Source: Melanocharis versteri (lineage: Eukaryota > Chordata > Aves > Passeriformes > Melanocharitidae). From it: a stretch of 64,000 nucleotides of DNA. Numbering within the stretch: the stretch's first letter is position 1; each line of letters opens with the position of its first letter. The stretch covers positions 1,776,430-1,840,429 of the forward strand of contig VZTG01001872.1 in the NCBI GenBank assembly GCA_013397845.1. The letters run 5' to 3'. Positions 23,201-34,300 of the stretch are shown piece after piece. The position numbers and the translations under genes are program-made. The notes under the pieces were generated by a model, which saw only the letters and a list, made by a program, of their open reading frames with translations, ran no database searches and was not told where the DNA came from.

Positions 23201-24581
23201 AGTGGGGTGAGCTGCGGTCCGGAGATGGGGGCAGCGAATCCGGAATGGCACAGGCCCAGTAATCGGCCTGGTAGGAGGAGATCTCCCGGATGCGCCCCAC
23301 GGTGCTGTGGTAATCGAGCAGAGCGCCCAGGGGCTCCCGCCTCTGCAGGGCCCTGCCTTCCGCTCCCCAGCGGCTGCACAGGTCCTGGGCGGTCGTGGTG
23401 GCCGCAAGGGAAGGGACATCCGTGCTGGCCGGCAAGCTTCCGGACGGCTCCTCGGAGGGGCCATTTTCATCCGAGGACAGAGCGGAGAGGCTCAGCACGG
23501 AGCGGCTCCGCAGGGCGCTCTCGGGGCGGGGCGGGGTTTGGGGCCGCAGGAGCTCTGGGGTGGAAGGACACGGGGATTGAGCTCCCAGACTTTGTCTGCG
23601 ACGGCCAACATGGGCATCGCGGCGGCTGCCAGCAAGGATATTCTCCTCGGCAGAGCTGCGCCGGCTGGGAGGGCTGGACACCGGGTCCCAACAGCCTGAT
23701 GGCTCCACCTGCTCAAGGACGGGATGGAAAAGGAAAGGGAGAGAGAGAAACGCATGAAATAAAGCACAGCATCCAGACAAAAGGCTCCTCTGTGCCTGGA
23801 TATGGAGATAAAAGCCCAACCCTGGACCTGCCATGAGCTGAGGCTGGAAGTGGAACTCTGTTCCATCTGTGGGATGGCCTGCAGCTGCTCAGAACAGGGC
23901 TTGTTTTTAAGGAAAGGCATCTCAAGGGCTTGGGAAGCTGCACGAGTCATTCAGCAGCGAGAGGCTTATTTAAAGAGCACTGTCCTGAGCAAGTTCCCAG
24001 CTCTGCACTGGCAACATGGGAATGGAAGCAACAGCTTGGGTGTTGGAGCCCAAGCCCTTCCCCACCACACGTCTTTGCCCAGGCAGGGGTGGGCACACTC
24101 CATCTGAGAGAGATGGAAAAGCCCTGACAAACAAGTCCCCAACTCTCCTGGGACCTCCCCGTGGTGCAGCAACACCTGCAGGTACAAACCCTCTCACCTG
24201 CTGTTCTTCTGAGGAGAGGAACCAGTGGCCAACTCGACGAGGCACAGGGCCACCATCAGCAGCTCTATCCCTTAACACCCCTTTCCCTGAGGGGTTTGCT
24301 CTTGCTCTGGGAAATCCAGGTGCAGATGCTGAAGACACTTCTCCGTGGCAGCTTGAGCCTCCCTGGGTATGACCAGTGGCCAGGTGACTGCGTCTGCTGA
24401 CTGCCACGCTCTCTGTCCCTTGCAGGCTGGGCTTGGCTTCCTCTGTCCCTAAAAGCCGGTGCGGGCTCCCTGCCAGCTCCAGGAAGTCTGTCTCCACCTC
24501 TGCGCTGTCCCACCTCCCATCGCCCTCGGCCTTCCCGCTCAGCGAGGCTTCAGGAGGTGATTTTCCCACATCCACGGCCAT
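20003..24581 (-). CDS. CEP68: CEP68, centrosomal protein of 68 kDa (complete coding region)
   Basis: CEP68 localises to the fibres linking parental centrioles, works with rootletin and C-Nap1 in centrosome cohesion, and binds CEP215 of the pericentriolar material. Coding exons on the - strand are 24581-24198, 23708-22254, 21145-21023, 20800-20704 and 20235-20003, with all GT-AG borders and phases agreeing. The joined protein is 763 residues, against about 757 in human. Diagnostic blocks are PDSLPPSPDRSSPHWNPN and KEYEDLLDY (within residues 199-310), MFCCQLEELIRWLY (614-627) and the helical C-terminus IAKQSEELESHAEHLYESIL. The N-terminal two thirds is Ser/Pro-rich and probably disordered. The C-terminal 150 residues are predicted helical and spectrin-like. 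The start ATG (24581) was chosen because the downstream protein length fits and an acceptor lies 45 bases upstream at 24626. Confidence 0.95.
20704..20800 (-). CDS. CEP68: CEP68 exon 5
   Basis: The 97-base exon follows TTGCCAG and precedes GTGAGG. It encodes EFRKDVADHRSLTESVLERG through ASNSP and leaves one base to be completed by exon 6. This matches the mammalian segment with SLTESVL in the same place. It is too short to show as a long open frame, but the splice sites and phase are clear. Confidence 0.93.
21023..21145 (-). CDS. CEP68: CEP68 exon 4
   Basis: The 123-base exon (41 codons) follows TTGAGCAG and precedes GTGGGT. It encodes residues 614-654, beginning MFCCQLEELIRWLY and ending SLHRYL. 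The block CCQLEELI-WLY-VADVT is a CEP68 family signature. Confidence 0.95.
21146..22253 (-). other. CEP68: CEP68 intron 3
   Basis: The intron lies between exons 3 and 4. It contains a (TCC)n run near 21479-21502 on the + strand. A 186-codon open frame on the - strand (21568-22128) has no recognisable features and is taken as chance. Confidence 0.7.
21479..21502. repeat. (TCC)n microsatellite
   Basis: A short run of about seven TCC units within CEP68 intron 3. Confidence 0.75.
22254..23708 (-). CDS. CEP68: CEP68 exon 3 (large central exon)
   Basis: The 1455-base exon (485 codons, phase 0 to 0) follows TTGAGCAG and precedes GTAGGC. It encodes residues 129-613. It contains the most conserved central block (ADYWACAIPDSLPPSPDR to YPLKP, about residues 276-316), a DSGIGLDS motif at 330-337, and ends ESLIQCIK. 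The rest is low-complexity Ser/Pro/Arg sequence, typical of the family. Confidence 0.95.
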
Positions 24582-24626
24582 CAGGACAGAGCTTCTTCCG
24601 CAGGATGATGCTGAGCCTCGGGCTCT
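24198..24626 (-). CDS. CEP68: CEP68 exon 2 (first coding exon, with 45 nt of 5' UTR)
   Basis: A good acceptor (TGTGTGTTTCAG) precedes the exon start at 24626 and the donor GTGAGA follows 24198. The ATG at 24581-24579 opens 128 codons beginning MAVDVGKSPPEAS and ending SSEEQQ in phase 0. The start context is moderate: C at -3 and G at +4. An upstream in-frame Met exists only in intron sequence before the acceptor. Confidence 0.85.
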
Positions 24627-25475
24627 CTGAAACACACAGCACACAGCAATGGCATCTCATCCTCCTGCCTTGTCTCCATGCCAAGAAACCGGGTTTGCCC
24701 AATAACAAGGAGCTTAAGCATGATCTGGGTGAGACCCCGAAATTCATACAGGAGCATCTTGGTATGTCAGGCAGGACAGCAGAAAGAGCAAACCCTCACA
24801 CTGCGGCAGCATTTTCTGCTTTTGAGGATGTGACACACAGGGAAAATCTCATTCCAGCCCTGGCCATGCCAAGAACAAAAACCTGGGCTTTACACCTTGC
24901 TGGCACCGGAGTCCTGCGCTGATGGCCGATGTCAACAACACTCTGTGCACCAGGAGGTCACTGGGCCTGAATGAGACATCATTAATGAGGACATGAAGCA
25001 CCTCCTGGCGTGGCTGAGCCCTGAAGGCTGTTGAGGTGGAAAGCTGAGCGTTTTTGAAAGATACAGACCCGAAACCTTGAAGCGGAAGCCACCCAGAAGC
25101 AAGAAGCAGCTATAAAAAGTTAGAGGGGGAGGTAGGAGGCTGTAAAACTCAAACCCGGCGCTCAGCTCTGCAGCTTCTACCTCCATTCATTAAATTAACT
25201 CTTTGGGAAATTAATTAATGGAAATACTTGCACTCACTGGGCGTGAGTGAGGAGCTGCTGCAGGACAACCCGTGAGCCAAATGAGGAGATCCAACACAGC
25301 CTCCTCCAGCAACTCCAGCCCAAACCAAGGTGCTGGCAGCAGGGAAATGTCAGCAGAGTGGTTTTGCTGGTATTCCCTCAGCTGGTGCCGGCAAAGAGAC
25401 CAGCCAAGGGAGCATCAACAGCAAACTCAACTAAAATGAAATTGAAAAAAAAAAAAAAAAGGAAAGAAAGAATTC
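24627..25475 (-). other. CEP68: CEP68 5' intron (part) with A-rich tract
   Basis: This is non-coding sequence upstream of the first coding exon, presumably intron 1. It ends in an A-rich run (about 25445-25460) directly before an N at 25476, which marks a contig break. Confidence 0.5.
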
Positions 25476-25476
25476 N

Positions 25477-25964
25477 CTACCAAAGCCAACCCTACGCACA
25501 CCACGTTATCTGAAACGGACCGCGCTGCTCTCTTTCTGCCCTCAGGAAGGTCGTATATCCACGCGAAAAGGCAGGGCTGTTGTAAAAAAACGTAATCAAT
25601 AAACCTGCCCTTGTTACGTGACTTAAAAAATACCTACAAAAGAAAGAAAAGGTTAACAAGGCATCAAAGCAGCCTCTAAAGTTTAAAAGTGAATGTGCTG
25701 TAACTAACAGGACAGCTTTATTTTTAAGAAGATGCCACGTTAAATTCAAAGGGATGTTGAACATCGTTACCTCCACCAGATTCAGTGGACTGAGTCAGGT
25801 GTCAGCCCAGTAAAAAAACAACTGTAAAAAAGATCGAAGTTTGACCTTAAATCTGAAAAGCACGCGTTAAGCAACATAAAAGAAAACTTACAGGTCGTGA
25901 CCCATCTGTTATTTTTCTAACTGTGTGGAGGAGGGCAAATATTCTGAACTTAAGATCATTTGTT
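25477..25964 (+). repeat. 488-bp direct duplicate, copy 1 (probable assembly artefact)
   Basis: The sequence is identical by eye to 26307-26794 (offset 830). It is bounded exactly by single N characters at 25476 and 25965, so the whole inter-gap contig is redundant. A true tandem duplicate ending exactly at two gaps would be a strong coincidence. The identical 94-codon open frames in both copies are a consequence and not a gene. Confidence 0.9.
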
Positions 25965-26306
25965 NCCCAAACAATACTTGGAAGTGGGACACAAGTTGAT
26001 ACTCACTCCCTCCGCCAGCTCTTTTGTCACAGTCTGGTTTTGTGACCCACCCCTCCTTCCGACGAGCGGGGTTTTCCCACGGGCACGGGAACAAAGAGCG
26101 GCGGGAGGACGCGCCGGGTCTCCAGGGGAGACCAAATCCCCAGCGCTGGCACAACCTGCGGCAGCCCCCGCAGCCGCCTGTCCCCTCCCCAGAGCCGGCA
26201 GCGGCTGCCGACGGGACGAGCACAGCCCGGGCTCCGCCAGCCCTCACCCAGTGGCCCCCAGCCCACACCTGGACCCCCCCNNNCCCCCCATCCGCTCCTT
26301 AAATTG
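25965..26306 (-). promoter_or_regulatory. CEP68: GC-rich contig fragment, candidate CEP68 CpG island
   Basis: A 315-base piece between N at 25965 and NNN at 26281-26283 becomes CpG-rich from about 26030. It lies upstream of the CEP68 first coding exon and could hold non-coding exon 1. On the - strand a donor-like GTGAGG follows position 26248. Placement is uncertain because the fragment sits between two copies of a false duplication. Confidence 0.4.
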
Positions 26307-26794
26307 CTACCAAAGCCAACCCTACGCACACCACGTTATCTGAAACGGACCGCGCTGCTCTCTTTCTGCCCTCAGGAAGGTCGTATATCCACGCGAAAAG
26401 GCAGGGCTGTTGTAAAAAAACGTAATCAATAAACCTGCCCTTGTTACGTGACTTAAAAAATACCTACAAAAGAAAGAAAAGGTTAACAAGGCATCAAAGC
26501 AGCCTCTAAAGTTTAAAAGTGAATGTGCTGTAACTAACAGGACAGCTTTATTTTTAAGAAGATGCCACGTTAAATTCAAAGGGATGTTGAACATCGTTAC
26601 CTCCACCAGATTCAGTGGACTGAGTCAGGTGTCAGCCCAGTAAAAAAACAACTGTAAAAAAGATCGAAGTTTGACCTTAAATCTGAAAAGCACGCGTTAA
26701 GCAACATAAAAGAAAACTTACAGGTCGTGACCCATCTGTTATTTTTCTAACTGTGTGGAGGAGGGCAAATATTCTGAACTTAAGATCATTTGTT
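26307..26794 (+). repeat. 488-bp direct duplicate, copy 2
   Basis: Second copy of 25477-25964. This copy is embedded in continuous sequence on its right side, so it is probably the genuine one. Confidence 0.9.
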
Positions 26795-27539
26795 ATCTTA
26801 TGGAGGCAGCATGCAGTGATTTACATTTCTACGATGCCATTGGTCTTTAAAAAAAGAGCGAGTGCTGGTTCACAGGTTCATTAAATCTCCAGAAGCTAAT
26901 TGGATGCTAAAGAGAAACCAGGAAACCTGCCAATACACAGGAGTGAGAGTAAATCTGCTTACTGCAGGATTTGTAAGGGTATTTAAAGGGACACCAGAGA
27001 TCTCACTGCATTTTCCAAACTCTCTAATTCAGGCAGCTGATTTCAATTAACTTCAGAGGGAGCTGGATCTCCAAACCACACCCGGACACAATCGAGACGG
27101 GGATGTCCCACACATCCCACACACAGAACAATCGGGCAAAAAATCGTATTTAACAACAAAGTGAAAACACTAAATGCAACCTAGTGTCTAGAAAACAAGC
27201 TTTCTCACCATTTTCGAACAAGCCCACAAAAATTCAGAGGTCAGGCTGCCAGTGGCCGCGACGCATCCAGATCAACCCTCGCGACAGGAAGAAGCAATCC
27301 CAAATCCTGGGGCAGGACTGAGGAGGGATATACGACCTCAGCTTTAGGCACGGTGGAAACTTTCCACTGGCCTCAAAAGCACAGGAAAGCAGCCGAAGCT
27401 CCCAGCTACACCCCAGCCCTCAATTGTCTCACAGAAACGATACCCGTGGCCGCGTTTTTAGATAACAGAGGAAGACAGCGGGGCTGCTTCATTCATTTCA
27501 AAGGGAAGGTCCGCAGGGATCTCTCCTGAAAAGCGATCC
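26795..27539. other. Non-coding stretch between duplicate and CpG island
   Basis: No gene or recognisable repeat is seen. It is probably CEP68 intron 1 or upstream sequence. Confidence 0.4.
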
Positions 27540-28310
27540 CTGAGCTTTTTCACGCCGTCAGAAGGGAGCTGCCGGCCAGGGCGCTGCACAAAGCCCGGCG
27601 GACAAGGAGGGCTCTATCCAAGGAGCGGCTCCCACCGCCCGTGGGGATCGCTCGGCTGATGGAATGCAGCGAGCGCAGCGGATGCTGATGGAATTTCCGT
27701 CTCCCGCCAGCCCCGCTTTGGCTGGGGAGCATTTTTGGGGTTGTTTCGGGGGAAAAACCCACACCGCTCTCGCCCCTCAGGCCTGCTGGATCTGAGGGTC
27801 GGTATTTTCTGCTCCTTCCCTTGCCCGCTTTCTTCCCGANNNNNNCCTCCCCTCCCCCGCTTCCTCCCCAAAAGCCCCCCCCGCCGCTGGAAAAAAACGG
27901 CAATTCACCAACGAGACAAGAAATAAAGGCAGAGAGGCCGAGGAGGCGCCGCCCCCGGGGGCACCGGGATTCCAAAGGGAACGAGGCCCGGGACCCCCGG
28001 GATCCCCCCCGGGACCCCCCNCGGGAACCTCAGGGGCGTCCCGGGTCGCCCTTGAGGAGCTTGTCTCAACAGCAGCGTGTTTCCTCGTACCCCTAAATTG
28101 ACCTTCCCGGAGCTGAGCTGTGCCCTGGCAGCGTTACCGCGCTGCACACCGACTGAAACGGGCCCTGCGCGAGCCGCCAGTGCCCATGGCGCCGTGGCCA
28201 AGGGATCCCGGTATCCCCCGGGCACGGCTGGAGGAGGCGGCCCCGGTGCAAGAGCTCCCCTAGGGGTGATCCCTGTGGGATGCCGGCCATGCCATGCCCT
28301 GCCCTCAGGG
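27540..28310 (-). promoter_or_regulatory. CEP68: CpG island, candidate CEP68 promoter
   Basis: The sequence is strongly GC- and CpG-rich, with N at 27840-27845 and 28021 and repeated CCCGGGA-type units near 27985-28030. It is the largest CpG island upstream of CEP68 on the - strand, about 3 kb from the first coding exon. SLC1A4 ends 15 kb away, so CEP68 is the natural owner, although a divergent non-coding transcript is possible. Confidence 0.55.
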
Positions 28311-31300
28311 AAGATCCCCGTGCCACGCTTTAAAGCAGGCTGCTCTGGGGTTTGTTGCTGGCCAGAGCCTTCTTTGGTGGCTGGAGCGGTCGTATCCTGA
28401 CAAGTTCCCGTGTCATGTAGAAATACAAACCTTTCCCCTTCTTGCTGCCCATTGGCTGATTCCGGTTTTCGTCCGTGTCACCTGCTCCTGGAGATTATTT
28501 CTTTGATAATGCTGAGATTTTCTAGAGGCCAGGTATCTGATAAAGCGCTTTATGGACAATATTGTTCCCAGCTTTAGGCCAGGAAGGACCAAAGAGACAT
28601 CCTGGGTTTGCTTATCAGTTTGGCAGCGGGCTGAGGGGAACAGCACAGCTGTCCCGAGTCCCTGGCTACTGCTTTGGTCCTGACCACACTCCTTGGCCCT
28701 GCAGCCTGCTCCAGCTCTGCCATCCCAGTGTTATGGCCCAGATTCCCAGTGGCTATGAACTGGGTTTATTCTGCTGCACCCCGTGGAGCCAGCCCCATTT
28801 ACATCCTGAAGGATCTTGCTTTTTCTCCCTAGAGAAACACAGTGGGAATGTCTTTTCCAGAGCTGCTTCAAGAAGCAGAGCTGTAATGCTGCGGTAGAAC
28901 ATGGTGGGTGCTTGCAGAAGAACTCACAGCCAAGAAAAATCCCGGATCATCTTTGTTCCTGTGTAATATTTCTGTATTTGGGGTTTCTTTGATGAATGTT
29001 ACAGCAAGTCTTCCGTCAGGCTGCACATCCCGCTGCCCCGGACGCACACTTTCGAGAGTTGGCTTTTTATTGGAATTCACACAGGCAAAGCCCTTGTGAA
29101 AGAAAATCCCTTTAAAATGTTGTTTATTGCTCATTCTCCAGGGAGCCGCTTGCCTGCCAGTAGAGGCCGTGCTGATTTCAGGCCTCTGAATGGAAAGGCG
29201 GAAGCAAACACGGATGGGTCATGATTCATCCCCAGGCTGGGCTGTTTTTAGCCGGTTTAAATTACTCGGGAGCTGCCAGGCATTGTTCTGGGAGCTGAAT
29301 AGCACCCGGCTGCGGCCTCGGCCCCGGCAGGAAAGGTCCGCGTCCTGTTCCGCCCCCGATCAAACAAGTGCCAGGATGTCTGCAGGAACAGCCAAAGCGC
29401 CGAGAAACCTTTCCCCTCCCTCCCCTTGGGCTTGAGCTGAGTGGGTGTCAATAAACAGGGGGGGAATCAGATGGTGATCTAAAGGAGAGGTTATTTAAGA
29501 AATTCAGGGGAACAATACTGATTTTCTTCTGCTGGCATCTGGCCCTCTTTGTTAGGAACTTTGCTGAAGAGAAACCGGCTTATTTGATCTATAGTACAGG
29601 GTCAGCCCAGCCAAACTCCCACCCGAAGTCACTCAAAGCTGGCAAAGACTTAACAAGGATATTTTCTTGCTGATTTGAGACCTCAGGATTCTTTCAAACT
29701 TGGGTTTTTCCAGCAAAGACTATGGATTTCTCTGCACCTGTAGATGCAACAATTCAGCAGTAATCTCCCTATCTATGACATAAAGTACAGCTTCCTTATG
29801 ATGACCAGATTTGAAAGCACTGTATTTCTGATATACGAGAAGTTACCTGTTTGGTGAGAATATGCATGTTTTTTGCACAGAACCGGATCCATCATGAACA
29901 CCAGCTGTATGTATTCAGAGTTTTAATATGCCCCTAACTGCAGTGACCTGCAGTTATCCAGCGTCTTTGGCACATCAGTTTGTTACTTCTTTCTGCCCTG
30001 AAGGGTTTCACGCTACAAGCCAGCCAGCCAGCTCTCTGGGATGAAACCTGAAGCCTGGAGGTGCACCATATGTTCTTGCATAGCATCTGCACTATCTTCA
30101 GCATCAAATTTCAGTCTTGCAATGCAAATGTTTGGGATGGATGAGACGTCAGCAAACGCAGGGCTTGAACCTAACCACTCTGTTCCCAGAGCACTGATAA
30201 CAACGTTAATTAGTCTTCATACAAACTGCTCAGGACTCTGTTTGCTCTGCCTAACCCTTCTCTGAAAGGTGATTGCAGGTGTTTGTCCTTCTCTTCTCAA
30301 GGCTAATGACCCTTTTCCTTTCCCCACAGGTCAGAATTTCCACATCTTGGACCATTCTCTTTGTTCTCATCTTGATTCTCGTTCTTTAGGCCACACTTCT
30401 TTGAAGCTCAGCACTGGTCCAGAGCTCCAGCATGGGCTTGGCTGTATTTGGGCAGAACTGGTGTGGCAGTACAGGCTGTGATCCTGATTACACATCCTGG
30501 AACAGGATCTGCCTTACTCACAGCACGGGACTCCTGCTTCTGACTGCCCATAACTTCCTGATCCTGCTCCTTCACGTACCGTTTCCCACCAGCATAAGTG
30601 CAGGCAATTACTCTTATCTAGATGGATTCTTTCCAGACTCTGTCTCCCAGATTCTCTCTCAATTTCTCCAATGTTGCTGTGGATTTCAGCCCTGCACTTT
30701 TCCATTTTCCCAGACCTTCTTCTCCACTAAGGGCCTGCAGATTTTCTCTGTTCTGACATTTGAAGTCACTGATCAGCTACTTATGGTCCTGGAACTACAG
30801 TAGGCTCCCAAGGAATCCAGTCATTCAGCTGGACAGCTGCTCTGGTAATGCCTAAATAAGCAGGTTCAAGCTCAGCCATGTTGCTTTAGCTTCTTTATAA
30901 AGCCATGAGAAGACTTGCCTGAAGCCTACACATTTCCCATCACTCCTCTAGATCATCACTGCACTAATACGGAATATTTCCTAAAAAAGCTGCTGCTTTT
31001 TCTTCCTGACTTTGGAGAAGCACCTGAAAATGCGACTTAAGCACACCCGTGGTAGCTGACAAATGAAACCTGTAAGGCAGGATTAAGGAAGATAAGAAGG
31101 AAAACTAGAGCGACAAGTATTTTAGCGTCAGCATAGAAGTGCGGAGTTGGGTGTGTTGTCCAGTGCTAGAAGCTGGGAAATTTGAGACCTTTTACCACTT
31201 GTTTGCACAGCTGGACCGAGCGGCAGGGCTCAGCCCAGGGAAAAGGTCAACCAGAAATTGCACTTCTCCTTTCTGGCCACACGATGTGCCCATCACACCG

Positions 31301-34300
31301 CGAACAGCCTGGCCAGCCCGCCAGCAACAGCAGACGTAGCCGCAAAGGGAGGCGTTCCAGGGGTTTGTGTTCCCTCACAGCACCTCCTTACCTCTACCCA
31401 GGCCCCCTAAAACACTCACACAGCTGCAGATCAGGGCCAGGTGCCGTGCAGCAGAGGGGCGTGAATGGGATGGAGTTGATGTGGTCCAGATGCCTTGCCT
31501 TTCCTCTTGGAGGAAGGTGGCAAGTTGCTGTGAAAGAAATAGGAGCCAAGTGGTCAAGAAGCAGTGGCAGATTTTCATCAATGTGAATTATAATGGACAG
31601 TGAATAATTGGAATTAAGTTTACTTACTAATTGTGAGATTTTACTTCTGCTTTTGGTGGGGAAATGTGAGTAACTTCTTTTTTCATTCTAATTGCTGGGA
31701 CATCTTGGCCCTCTGTCATTTGCATGCTCTCCTGAGCAGAACCAAGAGGCTCTTCAAAACCAGAGCTGGGATCTGCAGGAACCATTCATCAGCACAGAGA
31801 TTTGTAGAAGAAATATTGGGATTGGTACAAATTAAAATCTGCTTATGTAAGTGCCAGAAGAAATAGCAGAGCTGGTGGCAGGGGGGGTAAGAATGACTTG
31901 AATTTATAACAAGTGACACCAGCAAAAGAATTTGGACTGATAATTTGAGCCATTGCTAGGACTGCAGCACACACAACTCACTTGAGGGAGAGCCTTCTCT
32001 CTGATAGCAGGAGGATGGACATCTCCCATTCCCCTCCTTTGCAGCCAGGCAGGAAGAGAGACTGAAGCAAAGGATCATCACAAAACAACTATCGGTTGCT
32101 AAAGATTGTTAAACAACTGCCCCAAAACTGGGAGGTTTAGTGAAGAATTCACAGGCATCATCCCTTGAGGTGTTTGTTGCACACAAGTGATTGGGGCTGG
32201 GCCAAAGTTGCATGAGAGTGAATGAAATCTGTAAGAGAACCAGTGCAGGTGGCTAAAATGAGCTTAAAATGTAAAAAAATACCATATTCCCCTTCTGTAG
32301 GATCTCCTACAATGATTCAATGATACTTCAATGCTCATAACGGGGACATAGCAGAGATCTGACTTTCAACAAACCTACACACTTTAAAGGTGACCAGTTA
32401 GTGCAGCTGTACCACACAACCTGTGTGAATCAAACCATTCATTTCAGGGCAGAACAAATGGTATTATCTTCTGTTTAACTCACAAAGCACTTCCGTATAA
32501 TTCTATCTACCTTAATCAGACAAACTGGAGATTAAAAAAAAAGGACTAATTTGCTCGTTGGCCATAACTGGATTTCCTCTGCAAATATTAAGTTAGAACA
32601 ATAGCAGTGCCTTTTGTAATAAATTTACTTTTAAATGCTTTTCATGTTAACAAGAAAAATGTGTGTTGCCTGCCTAGAGCTTAGAAGAAAGAAGTGAGGA
32701 GCATTTTCCCAAAAATGCTCGTTTTTCGTCTTAAAAAAAACCCAAACAAACAAAACAAATAAAAGAAAAACAAAAACCCCCAACAAAACTAAGAAAATGG
32801 AAAGCAGGTGGCCACATTTGTGGGCGGTGGTAGAAAACTAGAATAAAATCATTAAACTTTAATTAGAACTTATCCAACTTTTATCTCCTTGTTCAAATAT
32901 CATAGGAAACTTTATCTCTTTATCCATAATAAGGCCTAACAAGTGCTAATAATGTCTGGCTGGAGGCAGCTGGGACTCAGTCTAAGGCTTAGCTCAGCTC
33001 TCATTAAAGACAAGCAATCATTCCACCTTTTCCATAGGTCTCACAAAGCTTCATGGGTTTCAAAAGGCAAATCACTATGGCTCTGCCAACCACCTCAGAA
33101 GGCTTGAGAAAACCTGCGTGCAAAGCTGCCATGTGAATGGCTCCAGGCTCTGGTCCCAGAGGACATCTCCCTGCTCTAGCATTCCTCCAGGTATCTCCTC
33201 AGGGATTCAGCTAGGAAGTGAGAAGCCAAAGACAGAACCATGGAGTCAGATAGGCTTTTTGGAAACCACCACATTCATGGTTTTGTAAGATTCACATTCC
33301 AGGGCATAACACCAGTCACAATTTGTAAGTCACAAATTGGCAGGTCGTTCAAATTATGCTTCTTTCTTTTGGTGCTTGCAATTCTTGCAAATTTTGCCCC
33401 CTTGTTTATTTGTTCCGGGAGCTTAAGGCTTGAAAGTAATCAATCTACACTTACACAGTCGATGTTTTTCCCTGGATTTGTGATGTTATGTGTGTGCATC
33501 TCAGGACAGAACCCACCCTTTGGAGATATATGAGCGTTTAATGGAAAAGCTGTATCAAACCCACTTAGATGGCAAACCCAGGCCCTCAATTCTGAGACCA
33601 GCACGCAGAGGGCTTGGAGAAATGCCAGCAGGGAAAGGGTTAAATGCTGACACTCAGTGACACCAGCATGCCAACAAAGAGCAGGGTCTGGGAAAGTGGA
33701 ACCAAACACCAAACTGCACAATTCTCATCCAGGGGCATTTCCAAAGGAGTCTTTGCTCAGGTGACAGAGCCTGAGAGCCTGGTCCTGCAGGATGTCCCAG
33801 TGCCTGTGCAAGGCTGATCCAACTAAAAGGCCACGTCTTCTCCAAACAAAGATGGAAACATGAATTCTGTTTGGGGTGGTTTTTATTTTAGACTGAGAAG
33901 CTACACAAAGAGAGAACAAATATACATTTCCATGAGAGAAGGGAAAAAGAGAATATCCCATTGTGTCACCCTACTAATACAACGAACCATCCCGACCTGA
34001 GCCACAGGACTGGTTGCTCCCCAGGCAGGCAGGGAGTTCTTACTCCAAGGGGTACAGCACACAACAAACATCTGTAACATCTGCCCCAGGGTCACACACC
34101 CCCAGACACAGCAGTATGGTCTTTTTTCTGCGTATGTGCACGGACATCTGTTCTCGGTAGGCAATGGAAAGGCTGATACAGAGCCACATGGATGAAACCC
34201 ACAGCTTTAAAAGAGGAACAGCTACAGATGTTCATGAGAATCAACACACTCACATGGCACAAACACTTCCTCAATGGAGTGGTTACTCTAAGCACAAGGT

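Noticed and set aside
23114..23836. 240-codon + strand open frame opposite CEP68
   Set aside because: It is the antisense shadow of the GC-rich CEP68 exon 3.
25492..26606. Two identical 94-codon - strand frames that look like a duplicated gene pair
   Set aside because: They are identical because the underlying 488 bp is duplicated, probably by assembly error. The protein has no recognisable features.
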